Part shown: positions 21,192 to 32,100 of the stretch, in pieces | How positions within the stretch are numbered: the first letter of the stretch is position 1 | How the letters are laid out: each line of letters begins with the position of its first letter | Assembly (NCBI RefSeq): GCF_000505665.1 | Contig: NC_023033.1 | Location: 1,888,313-1,952,312, forward strand | Source: Thermosynechococcus sp. NK55a | GTDB taxonomy: Bacteria; Cyanobacteriota; Cyanobacteriia; Thermosynechococcales; Thermosynechococcaceae | Reading direction: 5' to 3' | Length of the DNA: 64,000 bases | The notes under the pieces: generated by a model | What the model saw: only the letters and a program-made list of their open reading frames with translations | Databases searched by the model: none | What the model was told of the DNA's origin: nothing | Position numbers and translations under genes: made by a program

Positions 21192-21440
21192 CTAAGTGGG
21201 AATCAGTTCTCCTGGACGCAGTTTTGCCCACCGTCCCTGTTCTTCGACGAAACTCGCACAGCTGACCACATCCCACTCCAATTGAATTTCTTCCCCTTGG
21301 GTGCGGATATTCACATTGATTGTTGGCTCAATCGGGTCAAAGTCTGGCGTCAGGGTCAAATGGGGCTGCTGGTGCTGCGCTTCAACCGCATGATAAGTGG
21401 TGCAGCGATCCACCAGGGCGCAGTTAACACAAATACACAT
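21192..21440 (-). CDS. ycf34: Ycf34 family iron-sulfur-type protein
   Basis: 82 residues from ATG 21440. The N-terminus [20 protein letters not shown] has the invariant Ycf34 cysteines, and a later VVSCASF adds another. The segment [20 protein letters not shown] is diagnostic. In Synechocystis, Ycf34 has been reported to bind an Fe-S cluster and to influence photosynthetic electron transport. The start codon lies inside the 3' end of menB (17-bp overlap), suggesting coupled expression with phylloquinone synthesis. Confidence 0.85.
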   Translation of the reverse strand: MCICVNCALVDRCTTYHAVEAQHQQPHLTLTPDFDPIEPTINVNIRTQGEEIQLEWDVVSCASFVEEQGRWAKLRPGELIPT

Positions 21441-22320
21441 GGCGAATTCTCCCAATGCCACATGTTCCTACTGTAGCGCATCCCCTAGGGTCGCCAAGGA
21501 AACTGCCGAAAGTTGGGGGGCGTTTTTCCAAAAAGGCGGTCTTGCCCTCGGCACTCTCTTGGGTGAGGTAGTACAGCAGCGTTGCGTTCCCCGCTAACTC
21601 CTGGAGGCCGGCCTGGCCATCACAATCAGCATTAAAGGCCGCCTTGAGGCAGCGAATGGCCAAGGGACTTTTACTGAGGATTTCCTGTGCCCAGCGGATT
21701 CCCTCTGCCTCTAGCTCCTCAACAGGGACAACGGCATTCACCAAGCCCATCGCCAGCGCCTCCTGAGCGGTGTATTGCCGACAGAGAAACCAAATTTCCC
21801 GCGCTTTTTTCTGACCCACAATGCGGGCTAGGTAACTAGCTCCAAAACCACCATCAAAGCTCCCCACCTTTGGCCCCGTTTGGCCAAAAATGGCATTGTC
21901 CGCCGCAATGGTGAGGTCACAGACCAGGTGGAGCACATGGCCACCACCAATGGCATAGCCGGCCACAAGGGCAATCACGACCTTGGGTAGGGAGCGAATT
22001 TGCCGTTGCAGATCCAGCACATTCAGCCGCGCCACCCCCTGCTCGTCGAGGTAACCTGCCTCAGCGCGAATGCTTTGGTCACCACCTGCACAAAACGCAT
22101 ACTTACCATCCGCGTGGGGGCCTGCCCCCGTGAGCAAGACAACCCCAATGGTGGGATCATTGCGAGCATCCTCAAAGGCCTGACTCATTTCAACAATGGT
22201 TTGAGGGCGAAAGGCATTGCGCTTGTGGGGGCGATTAATCGTAATTTTGGCAATGCCCGTCGTTTTGTGGTAAAGGATGTCAGTGTAGTTGTGAACCTGC
22301 TGCCAGTGGACGCTGTCCAT
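21424..22320 (-). CDS. menB: 1,4-dihydroxy-2-naphthoyl-CoA synthase MenB
   Basis: Crotonase-fold enzyme that closes the naphthoquinone ring (O-succinylbenzoyl-CoA to DHNA-CoA) for phylloquinone, the photosystem I A1 cofactor. 298 residues. Motifs: [16 protein letters not shown], the oxyanion-hole region [26 protein letters not shown] and [18 protein letters not shown]. The C-terminus runs about 20 residues past the usual GSFLGDP end into the ycf34 start. A homologue with the shorter end would be more typical, but the frame is open. Confidence 0.93.
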   Translation of the reverse strand: MDSVHWQQVHNYTDILYHKTTGIAKITINRPHKRNAFRPQTIVEMSQAFEDARNDPTIGVVLLTGAGPHADGKYAFCAGGDQSIRAEAGYLDEQGVARLNVLDLQRQIRSLPKVVIALVAGYAIGGGHVLHLVCDLTIAADNAIFGQTGPKVGSFDGGFGASYLARIVGQKKAREIWFLCRQYTAQEALAMGLVNAVVPVEELEAEGIRWAQEILSKSPLAIRCLKAAFNADCDGQAGLQELAGNATLLYYLTQESAEGKTAFLEKRPPTFGSFLGDPRGCATVGTCGIGRIRHVYLC

Positions 22321-22591
22321 AAAGTATCATCGCCGAGGTGAACCCCCATTGTACCCTGAGGATTCCCAGGTTGAGAGGGGAATAACATCGCCTAAACAAC
22401 TGATCTGTTCTACCTGTGGAAGTCCCCAAAAGCAAGCTCACCGACGGCAGCCTGCCAGAAAACGCCTGAGGGTCTCTCGCCATGAATTCTTGATAGCACT
22501 CCTGCGATACGAAGGCGCGGGAGGCCACCAATGGGTTGTCCCCCAATCCTCAGGTATCATAAAACTCTAGGCACATGGGCATAGCAGGATC

Positions 22592-24919
22592 ATGAGCAGT
22601 GATTTTCTCGCAGGACTCAATCCCTCACAGCGGCAGGCAGTGGAGCACTACTCGGGTCCCCTGTTGGTGGTGGCAGGAGCCGGTTCTGGGAAAACGCGCA
22701 CGCTCACCTATCGAATTGCCCATTTGATTCGCCATCGTCAGGTAGCACCAGAGAATATCTTGGCGGTGACGTTTACCAATAAGGCCGCCCGCGAAATGAA
22801 AGAGCGGATTGAAGCCCTTTTTAGCCAAGAGATGGCCAAGGAACTCTACGGCAGAGACTGGCTGGATCTGTCCCCTGCAGAACAGCAGCGGGTGCGATCG
22901 CGCGTCTATCACACCTACACCAAGCCCCTATGGATTGGCACCTTCCACAGCCTATGTGCTCGACTTCTGCGCTTGGAAATTGAGGCCTATCAACATCCCC
23001 AAGGGTATCGCTGGACGCGGCATTTTACAATTTTTGATGAGTCAGATGTACAAACCCTAATCAAGGGAATTATTACGGGTGAACTCAATCTCGATGAGCG
23101 CAGGCATGATCCGCGCGCTATCCGCTACAAAATTAGCTATGCCAAAAACCGCAGACTCAGCCCAGATCAATTGGAGCAGGAACAGAGATCGCCCGCTGGT
23201 CGTGTAGCAGCAGAGGTTTATCGTCGCTATGAGGCAGCTCTTGCCAAGAATAATGCCCTTGATTTTGATGATTTAATTTTGCGAACAGTGCATCTGCTGC
23301 AACAGCGCCCTGAGCGTCTTGACTATTGGCATCAGCAGTTCCAGCATATCCTGGTGGACGAGTACCAAGATACCAATCGCACCCAGTACGATTTCATTCG
23401 GCTGTTGGCCACCAATGGCACCCCCCCTCAACAGTTTCAGAATTGGGGCAATCGCTCAATTTTTGTGGTCGGCGATGTAGATCAATCCATCTATTCATTT
23501 CGCTGTGCCGATTTCACTATCCTGATGAATTTCCAGCAGGATTTTGGCGATCGCCTACCCGATCAGGATACCCGCACAATGATCAAGTTGGAAGAAAACT
23601 ATCGCTCCGTTGCCAACATTTTGCAGGCCGCCAATTATCTCATTGAGCACAACAGTGAACGCATTGATAAAGTGCTACGTCCCACCAAGGATCCCGGTCC
23701 CCCCATTCACTGTGAATGTTGCGACACTGAAACCGATGAAGCCTATTTCATTGCCCAACAGATTAAAGCCTTGGGCAGTCAATCCCTCGAACCCCAATGG
23801 GGACGGTTTGCGATTCTCTACCGTACCAATGCCCAATCTCGCCCCTTTGAGGAGGCTTTAGTTCGCGCAAATATTCCCTACACCGTGGTTGGTGGTCTCA
23901 AGTTCTATGAGCGCAAAGAAGTCAAGGATATTCTCGCCTACCTGCGGCTGCTGCAAAATCCTCAAGACACCGTGAATCTGCGGCGAATTATCAATGTGCC
24001 GCGCCGCGGTATTGGCAAAACCACGCTAGAGCGCCTCAGCGATGCTGCCCAAACCCTTGGCATTTCCCTGTGGGACTTAATTGCTGATACCGAATCCATG
24101 ACACCGTTGGCTGGGCGAGCCAGCCGGGCACTGCAGCAGTTTGTGACCCTCATGACCCGCCTGCGATCGCTAGTAGACGATATTGAACTCCCTGAACTGG
24201 TGAAAACCGTGATTGAAGAGACAGGCTACCGCCGCGAACTCGAAAACGCAGGCACCGACGAAAGCTTAGAGCGACTGCAAAACCTGATGGAATTGGTCAA
24301 CGCTGCCCAGCAATTTAGCGAGGAGAATGAGGGGGCCAGCCTCAGCGATTTCCTCAACAGTTCTGCCCTTGCCTCAGATTTGGATACATTGCAAGAGGGA
24401 GAGGGGGGCGTCTCCCTAATGACCTTACATGCTGCCAAGGGGCTAGAATTTCCCGTGGTCTTTTTGGTGGGGATGGAGCAGGGACTGTTTCCCAACTTCC
24501 GCAGTCTCAACGATCCCATGGCCCTAGAAGAGGAACGCCGCCTCTGCTATGTGGGCATTACCCGTGCCCAGGAGCGCCTCTTTCTGACCTTTGCCCAAAG
24601 CCGTCGTCTTTACAATGGCAGGGAAGACACGATACCGTCGCAATTTCTGACGGAGCTACCCCCAGAACTGCTCACGGGCAATGTTCAACGCCGCCCCCCA
24701 AGGGCCACTGTCATGAAGGTATCCCCCTCGCGGTTAAGCAAGGCTGCTGCCTCGCTTTGGCGGGTGGGCGATCGCATTGTCCATCCCGTCTATGGCGAAG
24801 GGGAAATTACCCATGTCTTCAATGTGGGGGCGAAACTCTCTTTGGTGGTTCGCTTTCCGCGACGCGGGCAAAGGGTCGTTGATCCCCGGCTGACGCCCCT
24901 TGAGAAGCTCAGCTACTAA
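22592..24919 (+). CDS. pcrA: UvrD/PcrA-type superfamily 1 DNA helicase
   Basis: 3'-5' DNA helicase for nucleotide excision repair and replication restart. 775 residues. SF1 motifs in order: LNPSQRQAVEH (Q motif), VVAGAGSGKTRTLTYRIAHL (Walker A), TFTNKAAREMKERI (Ia), ILVDEYQDTNRTQY (II), VVGDVDQSIYSFR (III), VFLVGMEQGLFPNF and RRLCYVGITRAQERL (VI). The C-terminal 60 residues hold a PcrA-type Tudor-like domain (VGDRIVHPVYGEGEI). A degraded gene remnant converges on its stop codon, and the foreign island begins just beyond. Confidence 0.94.
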   Translation: MSSDFLAGLNPSQRQAVEHYSGPLLVVAGAGSGKTRTLTYRIAHLIRHRQVAPENILAVTFTNKAAREMKERIEALFSQEMAKELYGRDWLDLSPAEQQRVRSRVYHTYTKPLWIGTFHSLCARLLRLEIEAYQHPQGYRWTRHFTIFDESDVQTLIKGIITGELNLDERRHDPRAIRYKISYAKNRRLSPDQLEQEQRSPAGRVAAEVYRRYEAALAKNNALDFDDLILRTVHLLQQRPERLDYWHQQFQHILVDEYQDTNRTQYDFIRLLATNGTPPQQFQNWGNRSIFVVGDVDQSIYSFRCADFTILMNFQQDFGDRLPDQDTRTMIKLEENYRSVANILQAANYLIEHNSERIDKVLRPTKDPGPPIHCECCDTETDEAYFIAQQIKALGSQSLEPQWGRFAILYRTNAQSRPFEEALVRANIPYTVVGGLKFYERKEVKDILAYLRLLQNPQDTVNLRRIINVPRRGIGKTTLERLSDAAQTLGISLWDLIADTESMTPLAGRASRALQQFVTLMTRLRSLVDDIELPELVKTVIEETGYRRELENAGTDESLERLQNLMELVNAAQQFSEENEGASLSDFLNSSALASDLDTLQEGEGGVSLMTLHAAKGLEFPVVFLVGMEQGLFPNFRSLNDPMALEEERRLCYVGITRAQERLFLTFAQSRRLYNGREDTIPSQFLTELPPELLTGNVQRRPPRATVMKVSPSRLSKAAASLWRVGDRIVHPVYGEGEITHVFNVGAKLSLVVRFPRRGQRVVDPRLTPLEKLSY

Positions 24920-25183
24920 ACCCGGCTCATACTCTCCAGCTCTCGATGTTCAGCTTTGTGGCCAATGAGTAGGTTCGTCAGCCGTTGAGTTTGTTCAATG
25001 AGTTTGTTGACCCAAAGGCCTACACTCTGCCCATTCTCTTGAGTAGCTCAGGTGCAACGTGTCTGCAGCATAGGGGATTGGTAGGAGCGGATCAGAGCTG
25101 GATGGAGTCCTCCCGGGATGGGTCATATCCTTGGCAATAAACAAAATTGAGTTTGCAGTCAGTGGCGTGGATCCTGCAGCCAT
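24916..25183 (-). pseudogene. Decayed 3' end of an unrecognised gene behind pcrA
   Basis: The minus strand shows natural-looking protein in two frames. GLWVNKLIEQTQRLTNLLIG continues to HKAEHRELESMSRV and a stop at 24916. Upstream, in another frame, is LLPIPYAADTLHLSYSRE. One frameshift near 25050 separates them. I cannot name the family. Its position at the left edge of the island suggests the insertion or later decay destroyed a backbone gene here. Confidence 0.45.
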
Positions 25184-25519
25184 TCGGTATTGGAACTGAA
25201 TGGGTCCTTTGGGAAAGTAGAGGTGGTAGAGTAGGCGTGCTAACGCATGGCTACACGGACCTCAAGATGCCCTTCTAGATATCATCTCAAGTTTAAGTTA
25301 CTTGAGGCAGCGGATAAGCCTCTGAGAAACCAAATACCCTGCGCTGAACCCACTCACCCCCCGCCTAGGTTACAGACGCGTGTAAATCAGCATGTGTTCA
25401 CCTAAACCTCTTGATGGTGTTGCCGGATGACTCGTTTCGCAACTAGTCATTGCACCGCCCGACCGCTAGCGTTTCGGCCACAGCGCGGAGTGAGTCGGTT
25501 GGAAGCGCGTGTTGGGCGA
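25184..25519. other. Gene-free left edge of the foreign island
   Basis: No frame here looks like protein. HIP1 is absent and codon-like periodicity disappears. The left boundary of the acquired DNA probably falls in this stretch. I found no tRNA fragment or direct repeat that matches the right end. Confidence 0.4.
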
Positions 25520-26621
25520 TTACTCGATGTTTACCCGTATTGCAGAACGAAGCTCTGGGTCAACAACTTCAAGTGCCAAATCCAATATCTGCTGGATATT
25601 CTTTCGACTATAGTTTGTTCCCATATACCATCCAGGAACGAGTTCAATAGAGTATGCTTCCGCCAAGTCCGGTCGGCCCGGATAGAGTTCCTGCCTATTA
25701 CGGGCTATGTATCTCCGTTTCCTTCCATGATTTCTTGATGCAAATCGGTCAAGAAAACCAGCATCAGCTTTCGCCAACAACCGGAAGACCGTTACCATGA
25801 CCTCTACCGCCGATGCAGCCTTGTACGTCTTGCCTTCAAACACGAATGAAAAACTGCCTGTGGTTCTGGATCGAGAAATCTGCTCCCGGTGTTCTGGTGC
25901 CCGGCGCATAGCCGTTTGTTGATGCGACGGTATCGGATATGCAGAAACTACGTCAAGATGGCGATTCGATTTTAAAAATTCGCTACACAAATCCAAATCC
26001 GGCTTATAGCCACAGAGATCTGCAACTTTTTCGGCTAATAATTCCAACAACAATAGAATCAGGCTCTTCAAGCAAACTCTCCCAAGCTCTGGGGAGCGTT
26101 GCCTCAATTTCTCTATCCCGGGCCACGTTTTGATAATCTGCACGTGCAGATTTTAAAGCTTCGCCAGAACACACTTTTTCATAGTGGAGATATCGTTCAA
26201 GCCTGCTGACTGCTTCTTCGATCTCACGTTCAAGCAGGTCGAGCTTATATACTCTCCTTTCATCATATCGGCCCTGTTCACCGGGAAGATAAAAACTCCA
26301 CTCTTGTCCATCTGTCAGAACAGCCATTGGAACTCCCGAATGAAAAGCGTATTCGAATAGCTGTCTATCAGCCCCTTCGGAAATGCCAACCCTCTTGACC
26401 TCAATAAATATCAATGGACGACGGGGAGGATTACATAGTGCAAAATCGACACGGCCCCCTTGGACCGAGAACTCGGGAACAACCACATTTGTATCAAATA
26501 CGGGCCATCCCAGTTCATGCAAGGTCGGAAGAAGAATTCCCTGGGAAACAGCAGCCTCAGATATAAACTCACCGCGTCGTAGACGCTCTCGAACCTGTTC
26601 TATGTGGTTTGAAATTTCCAT
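25520..26621 (-). pseudogene. HsdR-N-like (type I restriction R subunit N-domain) protein, frameshifted
   Basis: Start ATG 26621 after a GAAGG site: MEISNHIEQVRERLRRGEFI. The PD-(D/E)XK nuclease core of HSDR_N-type domains is present: SVQGGRVDFALCNP, then LIFIEVKRVG (D and ExK), and AVLTDGQEWSFYLPGE. At 26054-26060 the frame shifts: LLEEPDS continues as LLLLELLAEKVADLCGYKPD in the next frame after what looks like one inserted T. The C-terminal part (SFVFEGKTYKAASAVEVMV, VPGWYMGTNYSRKNIQQIL) is intact to the stop at 25520. Stand-alone proteins of this type are common in defence islands. Function is probably lost unless the shift is a sequence error. Confidence 0.7.
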
Positions 26622-26663
26622 TGATGCACCTTCTTTTTTATAACTTATTACGAGTATGCTCAT

Positions 26664-26993
26664 TTACGACCGCAAAAACTCGCACAGCGATTCAGGCTGA
26701 CAAGTTTCACCCGTTTGTGGGTCAAAAATAATGTCATCCCGAAAACAGTAGTAAAGGTGTGACCACCTTTCATACATTTTTCTAAAGATGACGGGGTTAT
26801 CATCTTCCGATAACGCCAAAGTATCAACTTTGCCCGAGTGCTGTACGCCCGTGGGAAATTCTGACTGCACCAACCGACAATTGAACACTGTTTCAAGATT
26901 CCCTTCGACAAGTATTTGAAGATTTTTCTCAAGCGCAAAATTGGATTGCGTCAGAACGGATAACTTTTGATCTGTGATTTCAAATAGTGGCAT
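26664..26993 (-). pseudogene. Truncated NucS/DUF91-like endonuclease N-terminus
   Basis: From ATG 26993: MPLFEITDQKLSVLTQSNFA, LEKNLQILVEGNLETVFNCR and VDTLALSEDDNPVI. This is the N-terminal pattern of NucS-like/DUF5655-associated nucleases, ending just before the expected catalytic E-x-K strand. The frame then changes to unrelated sequence (RKMYERWSHLYYCFRDDIIF). So the catalytic core is deleted and the start is fused to another fragment. The HsdR-N-like gene begins 42 bp downstream on the same strand; the two were probably an operon. Confidence 0.5.
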
Positions 26994-27293
26994 GGATTTT
27001 TCTAAATGATACTTTGATTTTGCAAGGGGGGAAGCCAACGAAGGAAACTGTCGAAAAACCCTTTTTCGCAGAGCGACGCCTGCCTAGGGTGGCTAGCGCG
27101 GCGGGGTGAGGGGGCATGCCAAGCGGTTGGAATAGGGATTTTCGGCTAATTCGGCGTCCCAGACACATAGATTTTCCCAATACTATGTACCAATGCGTAC
27201 AGTTTCCATTGTAGATCTACTTTCGATTTCGAGCGCAGCCTGAATCGGTTCATTTGTTTGTGAATACAAATGTGCGATGTTCCTCTTGCGTTG

Positions 27294-27538
27294 AAGGGAC
27301 TGCAGTAAGGTTTTCCTCAACTCCACCACAAGGGCCTCTTGCGCGGGCGAAAGCGTTGTTTGCAGACGGTGCGCTGTGTGTGGGCGCTCTTCAAAGGTGG
27401 TGCGCTGTTTCCACTTGAACACCGTCATGGGGGAGGTTCCGTAGCGCCTGGCCAGCGCGCAATCGAGTCAGAGCTCGCCGCAATTCCCGGGCAAATGGGG
27501 AGTGTGGTGCGAGCGCACTTGTGTAGCCGGATGATCAT
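27294..27538 (-). mobile_element. IS481-family transposase N-terminal fragment
   Basis: The minus strand carries the start of an IS481 transposase in broken frames: MIIRLHKCARTT near 27538, then LARRYG and TVFKWKQRTTFEERPHTAHR, then LQTTLSPAQEALVVELRKTL, ending abruptly near 27294. This is the HTH region of that family; the DDE catalytic domain is absent. It lies between the moderate-GC and high-GC halves of the island. The adjacent 27000-27180 contains no gene and may be scar sequence from the same or another insertion. Confidence 0.6.
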
Positions 27539-27636
27539 GCACTTAGCTCCTTGAAGCGTCGGACCATGCCCGGACGCCCCTAGCCAGCGATCTCAGCTAG
27601 GATGCTGCGGGCCATCAGGTAGCCATGGCAGGAAGA

Positions 27637-27667
27637 TATTGTATAATCGCCTGCTGTATTGTATAAT
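27637..27667 (+). promoter_or_regulatory. Tandem TATTGTATAAT repeats: likely promoter/operator of the defence-like operon
   Basis: TATTGTATAAT occurs twice, at 27637-27647 and 27657-27667, a 20-bp period (two helical turns). Each copy contains a perfect -10 hexamer TATAAT in TG-extended context. They lie 33-63 bp before the first codon of the operon, in a short AT-rich stretch within otherwise high-GC DNA. Tandem -10 elements or a repeated operator for a dimeric regulator both fit; no regulator gene is obvious nearby. Confidence 0.55.
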
Positions 27668-27699
27668 TTCCCACCATATTACAGAGCAACGCAATCACA

Positions 27700-29127
27700 G
27701 TGAACGACGGTGACAACAACCTGGCTCCGGGCGACGTGGTCTCGGGCTTGGAGCCCTCTGAGTTCGTCGAGATCCAGCGTGTCGCTCCCTTCGGCGGCAA
27801 GACGCTGGTCGAAGGCGTCGGGCTCCAGTCCCGCCGAGTGGTGAAGCGGCCTCTCACCGCTGAGGAGCTGGCCGCGCTCGTCAAAGTCAGCGACCGACTC
27901 CGTACGTTCGATGGCGATGCCAGCCTCTTCCTCCTCGGCACCGAGGCCGAGCGCATCCGCATCGCCCACCAGTTCGACCCGCTCTTCGTCGTCAACTCCA
28001 GCATCGTGGATCCGTTGCCTCACCAGGTCGAGGCCGTCTATCGCTATCTCCTGCTCCTTCCGAGGATCCGGTTTTTGCTGGCCAACGACACGGGAGCAGG
28101 CAAGACCGTTATGGCCGGCCTGCTGATCAAGGAGCTGCTCTTCCGGGGAGTGATCCAGAAAATCCTCGTCATCACCCCAGGCGGCCTGACGAAGCAGTGG
28201 CAAGAAGAGGAACTCCAGGAGAAGTTCGGCCTCCACGCGTGGCTACTGGGTCGCGCGACGTTCGAGGCGGAACCAGGCCAGTTCTCCCGCTACGAAGAGA
28301 GCATCTTTGTCACCTCCATCGATTTCCTGGCGCGGAATGGACGCTGTCTCAAGGCCGCATTGGAAACTCAATGGGACCTCGTGGTAGTGGACGAGGCCCA
28401 CAAGCTCTCCTCGGCCTATGAGTACGGCACCAAGCTCAAGGAGAGCAAACGCTACAAGGCGCTGAACGCGATCGCCCGCAAGACCGATCATCTGCTCTTC
28501 CTCACGGCGACGCCGCACCGAGGACGAAAGGACACGTTCCGCCGGCTCCTTTTGCTGCTCGATGAAGACCTGTTCCAGAAAGACGAACACGTCGCCGACC
28601 GGGTGCGCGAGCAGGCTGCGCCTTACGGAGCCTCAGGACCGGAGGACTTCGAGGACGAGCGCCCGATCAGCCAGGCGCGCAACCGCTTCTTCCTCCGCCG
28701 GCTGAAGGAGGAGATGGTGGACTGGGACGGGCAACCTCTTTTCAAGCCACGCCACACCAAGATGATCGGCTACAACCTCACCCCTGAGGAGAAGACGCTC
28801 TACGACGCGGTGACACGCTACGTCCGCTCGAAGCGCAAGGAGGCCAAAGAGAAGAGGAATCGGAACGTCGAGCTGGCCCTCATGGTTATGCAACGGCGGC
28901 TGGCTTCGAGCCTCTATGCAATCACGCGGACTCTGGAAAACCGGCCGCGCGCCCTCAACGAGGTCCTCGTCATCCTGCGGGATCCGCGCCGGCGGATGGG
29001 GCGCATCCAGCGGTACGGTCAGGCGGGCGATGAGCTCCACTATGAGGGGAGGGGTATGAAATTGCAGAATCGGAGAATACTGTGTACCACGATGCCGATT
29101 AGCCGTTCAGTATCGGCTCTAACCTAG
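27700..29127 (+). pseudogene. SNF2-family helicase 1, internally deleted and truncated
   Basis: GTG start at 27700. It has a complete SF2/SNF2 first lobe: LPHQVEAVYRYLLLLPRIRF, Walker A NDTGAGKTVMAGLLIKELL, VVVDEAHKLSSA and LFLTATPHRGRKDTF. After residue about 425 (NEVLVILRDP) the sequence jumps directly to a motif VI-like RMGRIQRYGQ, then to unrelated residues and a stop. The intervening second lobe (roughly 200-250 residues in the paralogue that follows) is missing. So a deletion has fused lobe 1 to motif VI and cut the C-terminus. It is paralogous to the helicase at 29150. It may still bind DNA or ATP, but translocase activity is unlikely. Confidence 0.75.
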
Positions 29128-29149
29128 AGGCGGCAGGAGGATCTGAAGC

Positions 29150-32100
29150 ATGGCTGAGAATCGCCTTTCAACGCGGATCGGACAGCAGATCTCCCTGCCG
29201 GGGCACTTCGATGTCCCCGTCTGTCTCGAGCATGTTAGGGCGCTGGGGGCCGACGGCTCGGCGGGCTACGAGTGCCGCGTCCGGCTGCCCGACGGTACGC
29301 TTGAGGAGACAGTCATCTCGCCCGCAGAAGCGGCGTCACTCTGTGGCACAGACCAGGAAGGGCCGACGGCGATCAAGCCCGTTGATGCGGAACGACTCCG
29401 GCTGTTGATTGAGTCGGCCCGCATACGCTTGGCCTACGCGCACGACCACCAGTTCGCGGTAAGCCTCTCGGGCATCCGTACGCTGCCGCACCAGATCGAG
29501 GCCGTTTACCAGGTCATGCTGCCGCAGCCGCGCCTACGCTTCTTGCTCGCCGATGACCCGGGGGCCGGGAAGACCATCATGGCCGGTCTCCTGATCAAGG
29601 AGTTGAAACTGCGGGGGGCCATCGAGCGCGTGCTCATCCTCTGCCCCGCGCCCCTCACGATTCAATGGCAGGACGAGATGCTCCAGTGGTTCGGCGAGTC
29701 GTTTGACATCATCTCGTCCGCCGTGGACCAGCAGCAGCTCGGGAACCCGTGGCAGCGCTCGTCGCAGGTCATCGCCTCCATCGACTACGCGAAGCAGAAC
29801 GACGTGCGCGAGCGGGTTTGGCAGCAGAGGTGGGACCTCGTTGTCATTGACGAAGCCCACAAGTGCTCGGCCTATACCAAGTCTTCCTCTTCCTCGGAAC
29901 GCAGCAACGAAGTGGTCGAGACCAAGCGATATCAGCTCGTGAAGCGACTTTCCGAGGCGGTGGATAACGTGCTGCTCATCACTGCGACGCCGCACCACGG
30001 AAACGAAGACAGATTCTCACACTTCCTGCGGCTCATCGATCTCGACCTCTTCCCCGAGCCGCACCGGTTCGGCAAAGAGGCAGCCGAGGCACGCCGAGAG
30101 ATCTTCAGGCTCGGCAAGGGCTCGCCATGGTGCCTGCGCCGCCTGAAGGAGGATCTGAAGGACCTCAACGGCAAGCGGCTGTTTTCCAACCGGCTTGCCA
30201 AGACCGTGACCTTCCGTCTCAATAGCGAGGAGTACGCCCTCTACAAGTCGGTGACGGACTACATCAACAAGTTCATCCCTCACCAGAGCGGCAAGCGCGG
30301 GTCATCGGCCGCGCTCACGCGCACGGTCCTCCAGCGGCGCCTGGTCAGTTCGACCTGCGCCATCCACGAGTCCCTGAAGCGGCGGCTCAAGAAACAGCAG
30401 GACCTGCTGGATCAGCTGGCGGGCCTTTCTCCCGCCCAGCGCGCCAACCGCCTTGCGGCTCTTCAAGGACGCCTGCCCGACGCAGAGCAGGATGAAGACG
30501 ACCTCGATAACGAGGTCCGCGACCGGCTCGTCGACGAGTACACAGCGGCGCTGGAACTGGAGCAATTGCGGGCCGAGATCGCCGCCCTCAAGGAACTCGT
30601 CGAGCAGGCCCGCAAGGTGCGCGAGCTCGCGAACGATTCCAAGTTGGCCGCCCTCAAGAAGTGCCTGGGTGAGGCCCAGTTCGTTGATCTCAAGGATGGC
30701 CGGGGCAAGCTCCTCGTCTTCACCGAGCATCGCGACACCCTCAATTACGTGCGCGAGCACCTTAAGCTCTGGGACTACAGCACCTGCGAAATCCATGGCG
30801 GCATGAATCCACACGAGCGCAAACGCGCTCAGGAGCAGTTCCGCACCACTGCCCAAATCTGCGTGGCGACCGAAGCGGCCGGCGAAGGCATCAACCTTCA
30901 GTTCTGCCACCTGATGATCAACTACGACATGCCGTGGAATCCCACGCGTCTCGAGCAGCGCTTGGGGCGCATTCATCGGATCGGCCAAGATCGCGACGTT
31001 TACGCCTTCAACTTCGTGGCCACGGATTCCGAGGACGGGCAGCCCATCGTGGAGGGGCGTATCCTGCATCGCCTCCTCGAGAAGCTCGACACGATGAACG
31101 AGGCCCTGGAAGGGCGCGTCTTCGACGTCATCGGCGAGGTCCTCTCGCTGAACGACGTCAACCTGCCCGACATGCTGCGGGAAGCGGCCTACGATCCACG
31201 CCGGCTGGACGAGTACCTGGACCAGATCGACCGCATCGATCCGGCCAAGTTGAAGGAGTACGAAGAGGCCACGGGCATCGCTCTCGCCCGAAACCACGTG
31301 GACTTCACGGGATTCCAGCGCCACAACCTCGAGGTCGAGGAGAAGCGGCTCATGCCCCGCTACGTGGAGACGCAGTTCATCGCCGCGGCCAAGGAGGTCG
31401 GCCTTCACGTCGAGCCGAGGGCCGACGGCCTCTGGCGTATCGAGCACGTCCTGGCCGACCTGCGTTCAGAGCGACTTCGGTCGGTCCAGCGCTTGGGCAA
31501 GCCTGACCCCTCCTACCGCAAGGTCACGTTCCATAAGCACCACCTCGAACAGGCTGCCCATGTCGATGCGGTCCTCATGGGACCCGGCCATCCCCTCTAC
31601 GCGGCGGTGGACGAGAAGCTCAACGAGAAGCTGGCAGCTCTCCAGGGAGGGATCGGGTTTTACGTGGACCCGCTCACGACCGAGCCGTACCGGCTCCACT
31701 TCTTCGAGATCACCATCCGCGGCAAGGACTCCAGGGGAAGCGACGTTCCGCTGCATGGGGAGCTCGTGGCAGTCCGGGAGCAGCGTGGACAGTTCGAGAT
31801 CGTCCCGAGCGACATCCTGCTCAACCTGCCACCTCAGGCCAACCCGCCGTCCGCAGTCGATCCCGTCGACACCCAGGCGGCCTCGGACTTCCTGAAAAGC
31901 ACGTATCAGCTCGAGTGCCGCGCTCGCTGCCAGGAAGAGCGCCAGCGGTTCGCCCGCATCTGCCGGGAGTACCTGGAACGCTCCTTCGATGTCCGGATCA
32001 AGCGGGCCCAGGAGCGGGCCATGCTCCTCGCGGCAGAGGCGACGACCAAGCCCGAGTACAAGCTGTCGGCGGATGAGGCGCGCAAGTACGTGGAGGAGTT

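Noticed and set aside
22321-22591. Short frames between menB and pcrA on both strands
   Set aside because: Divergent promoter region; the frames are under 90 codons, with no family resemblance or ribosome binding site.
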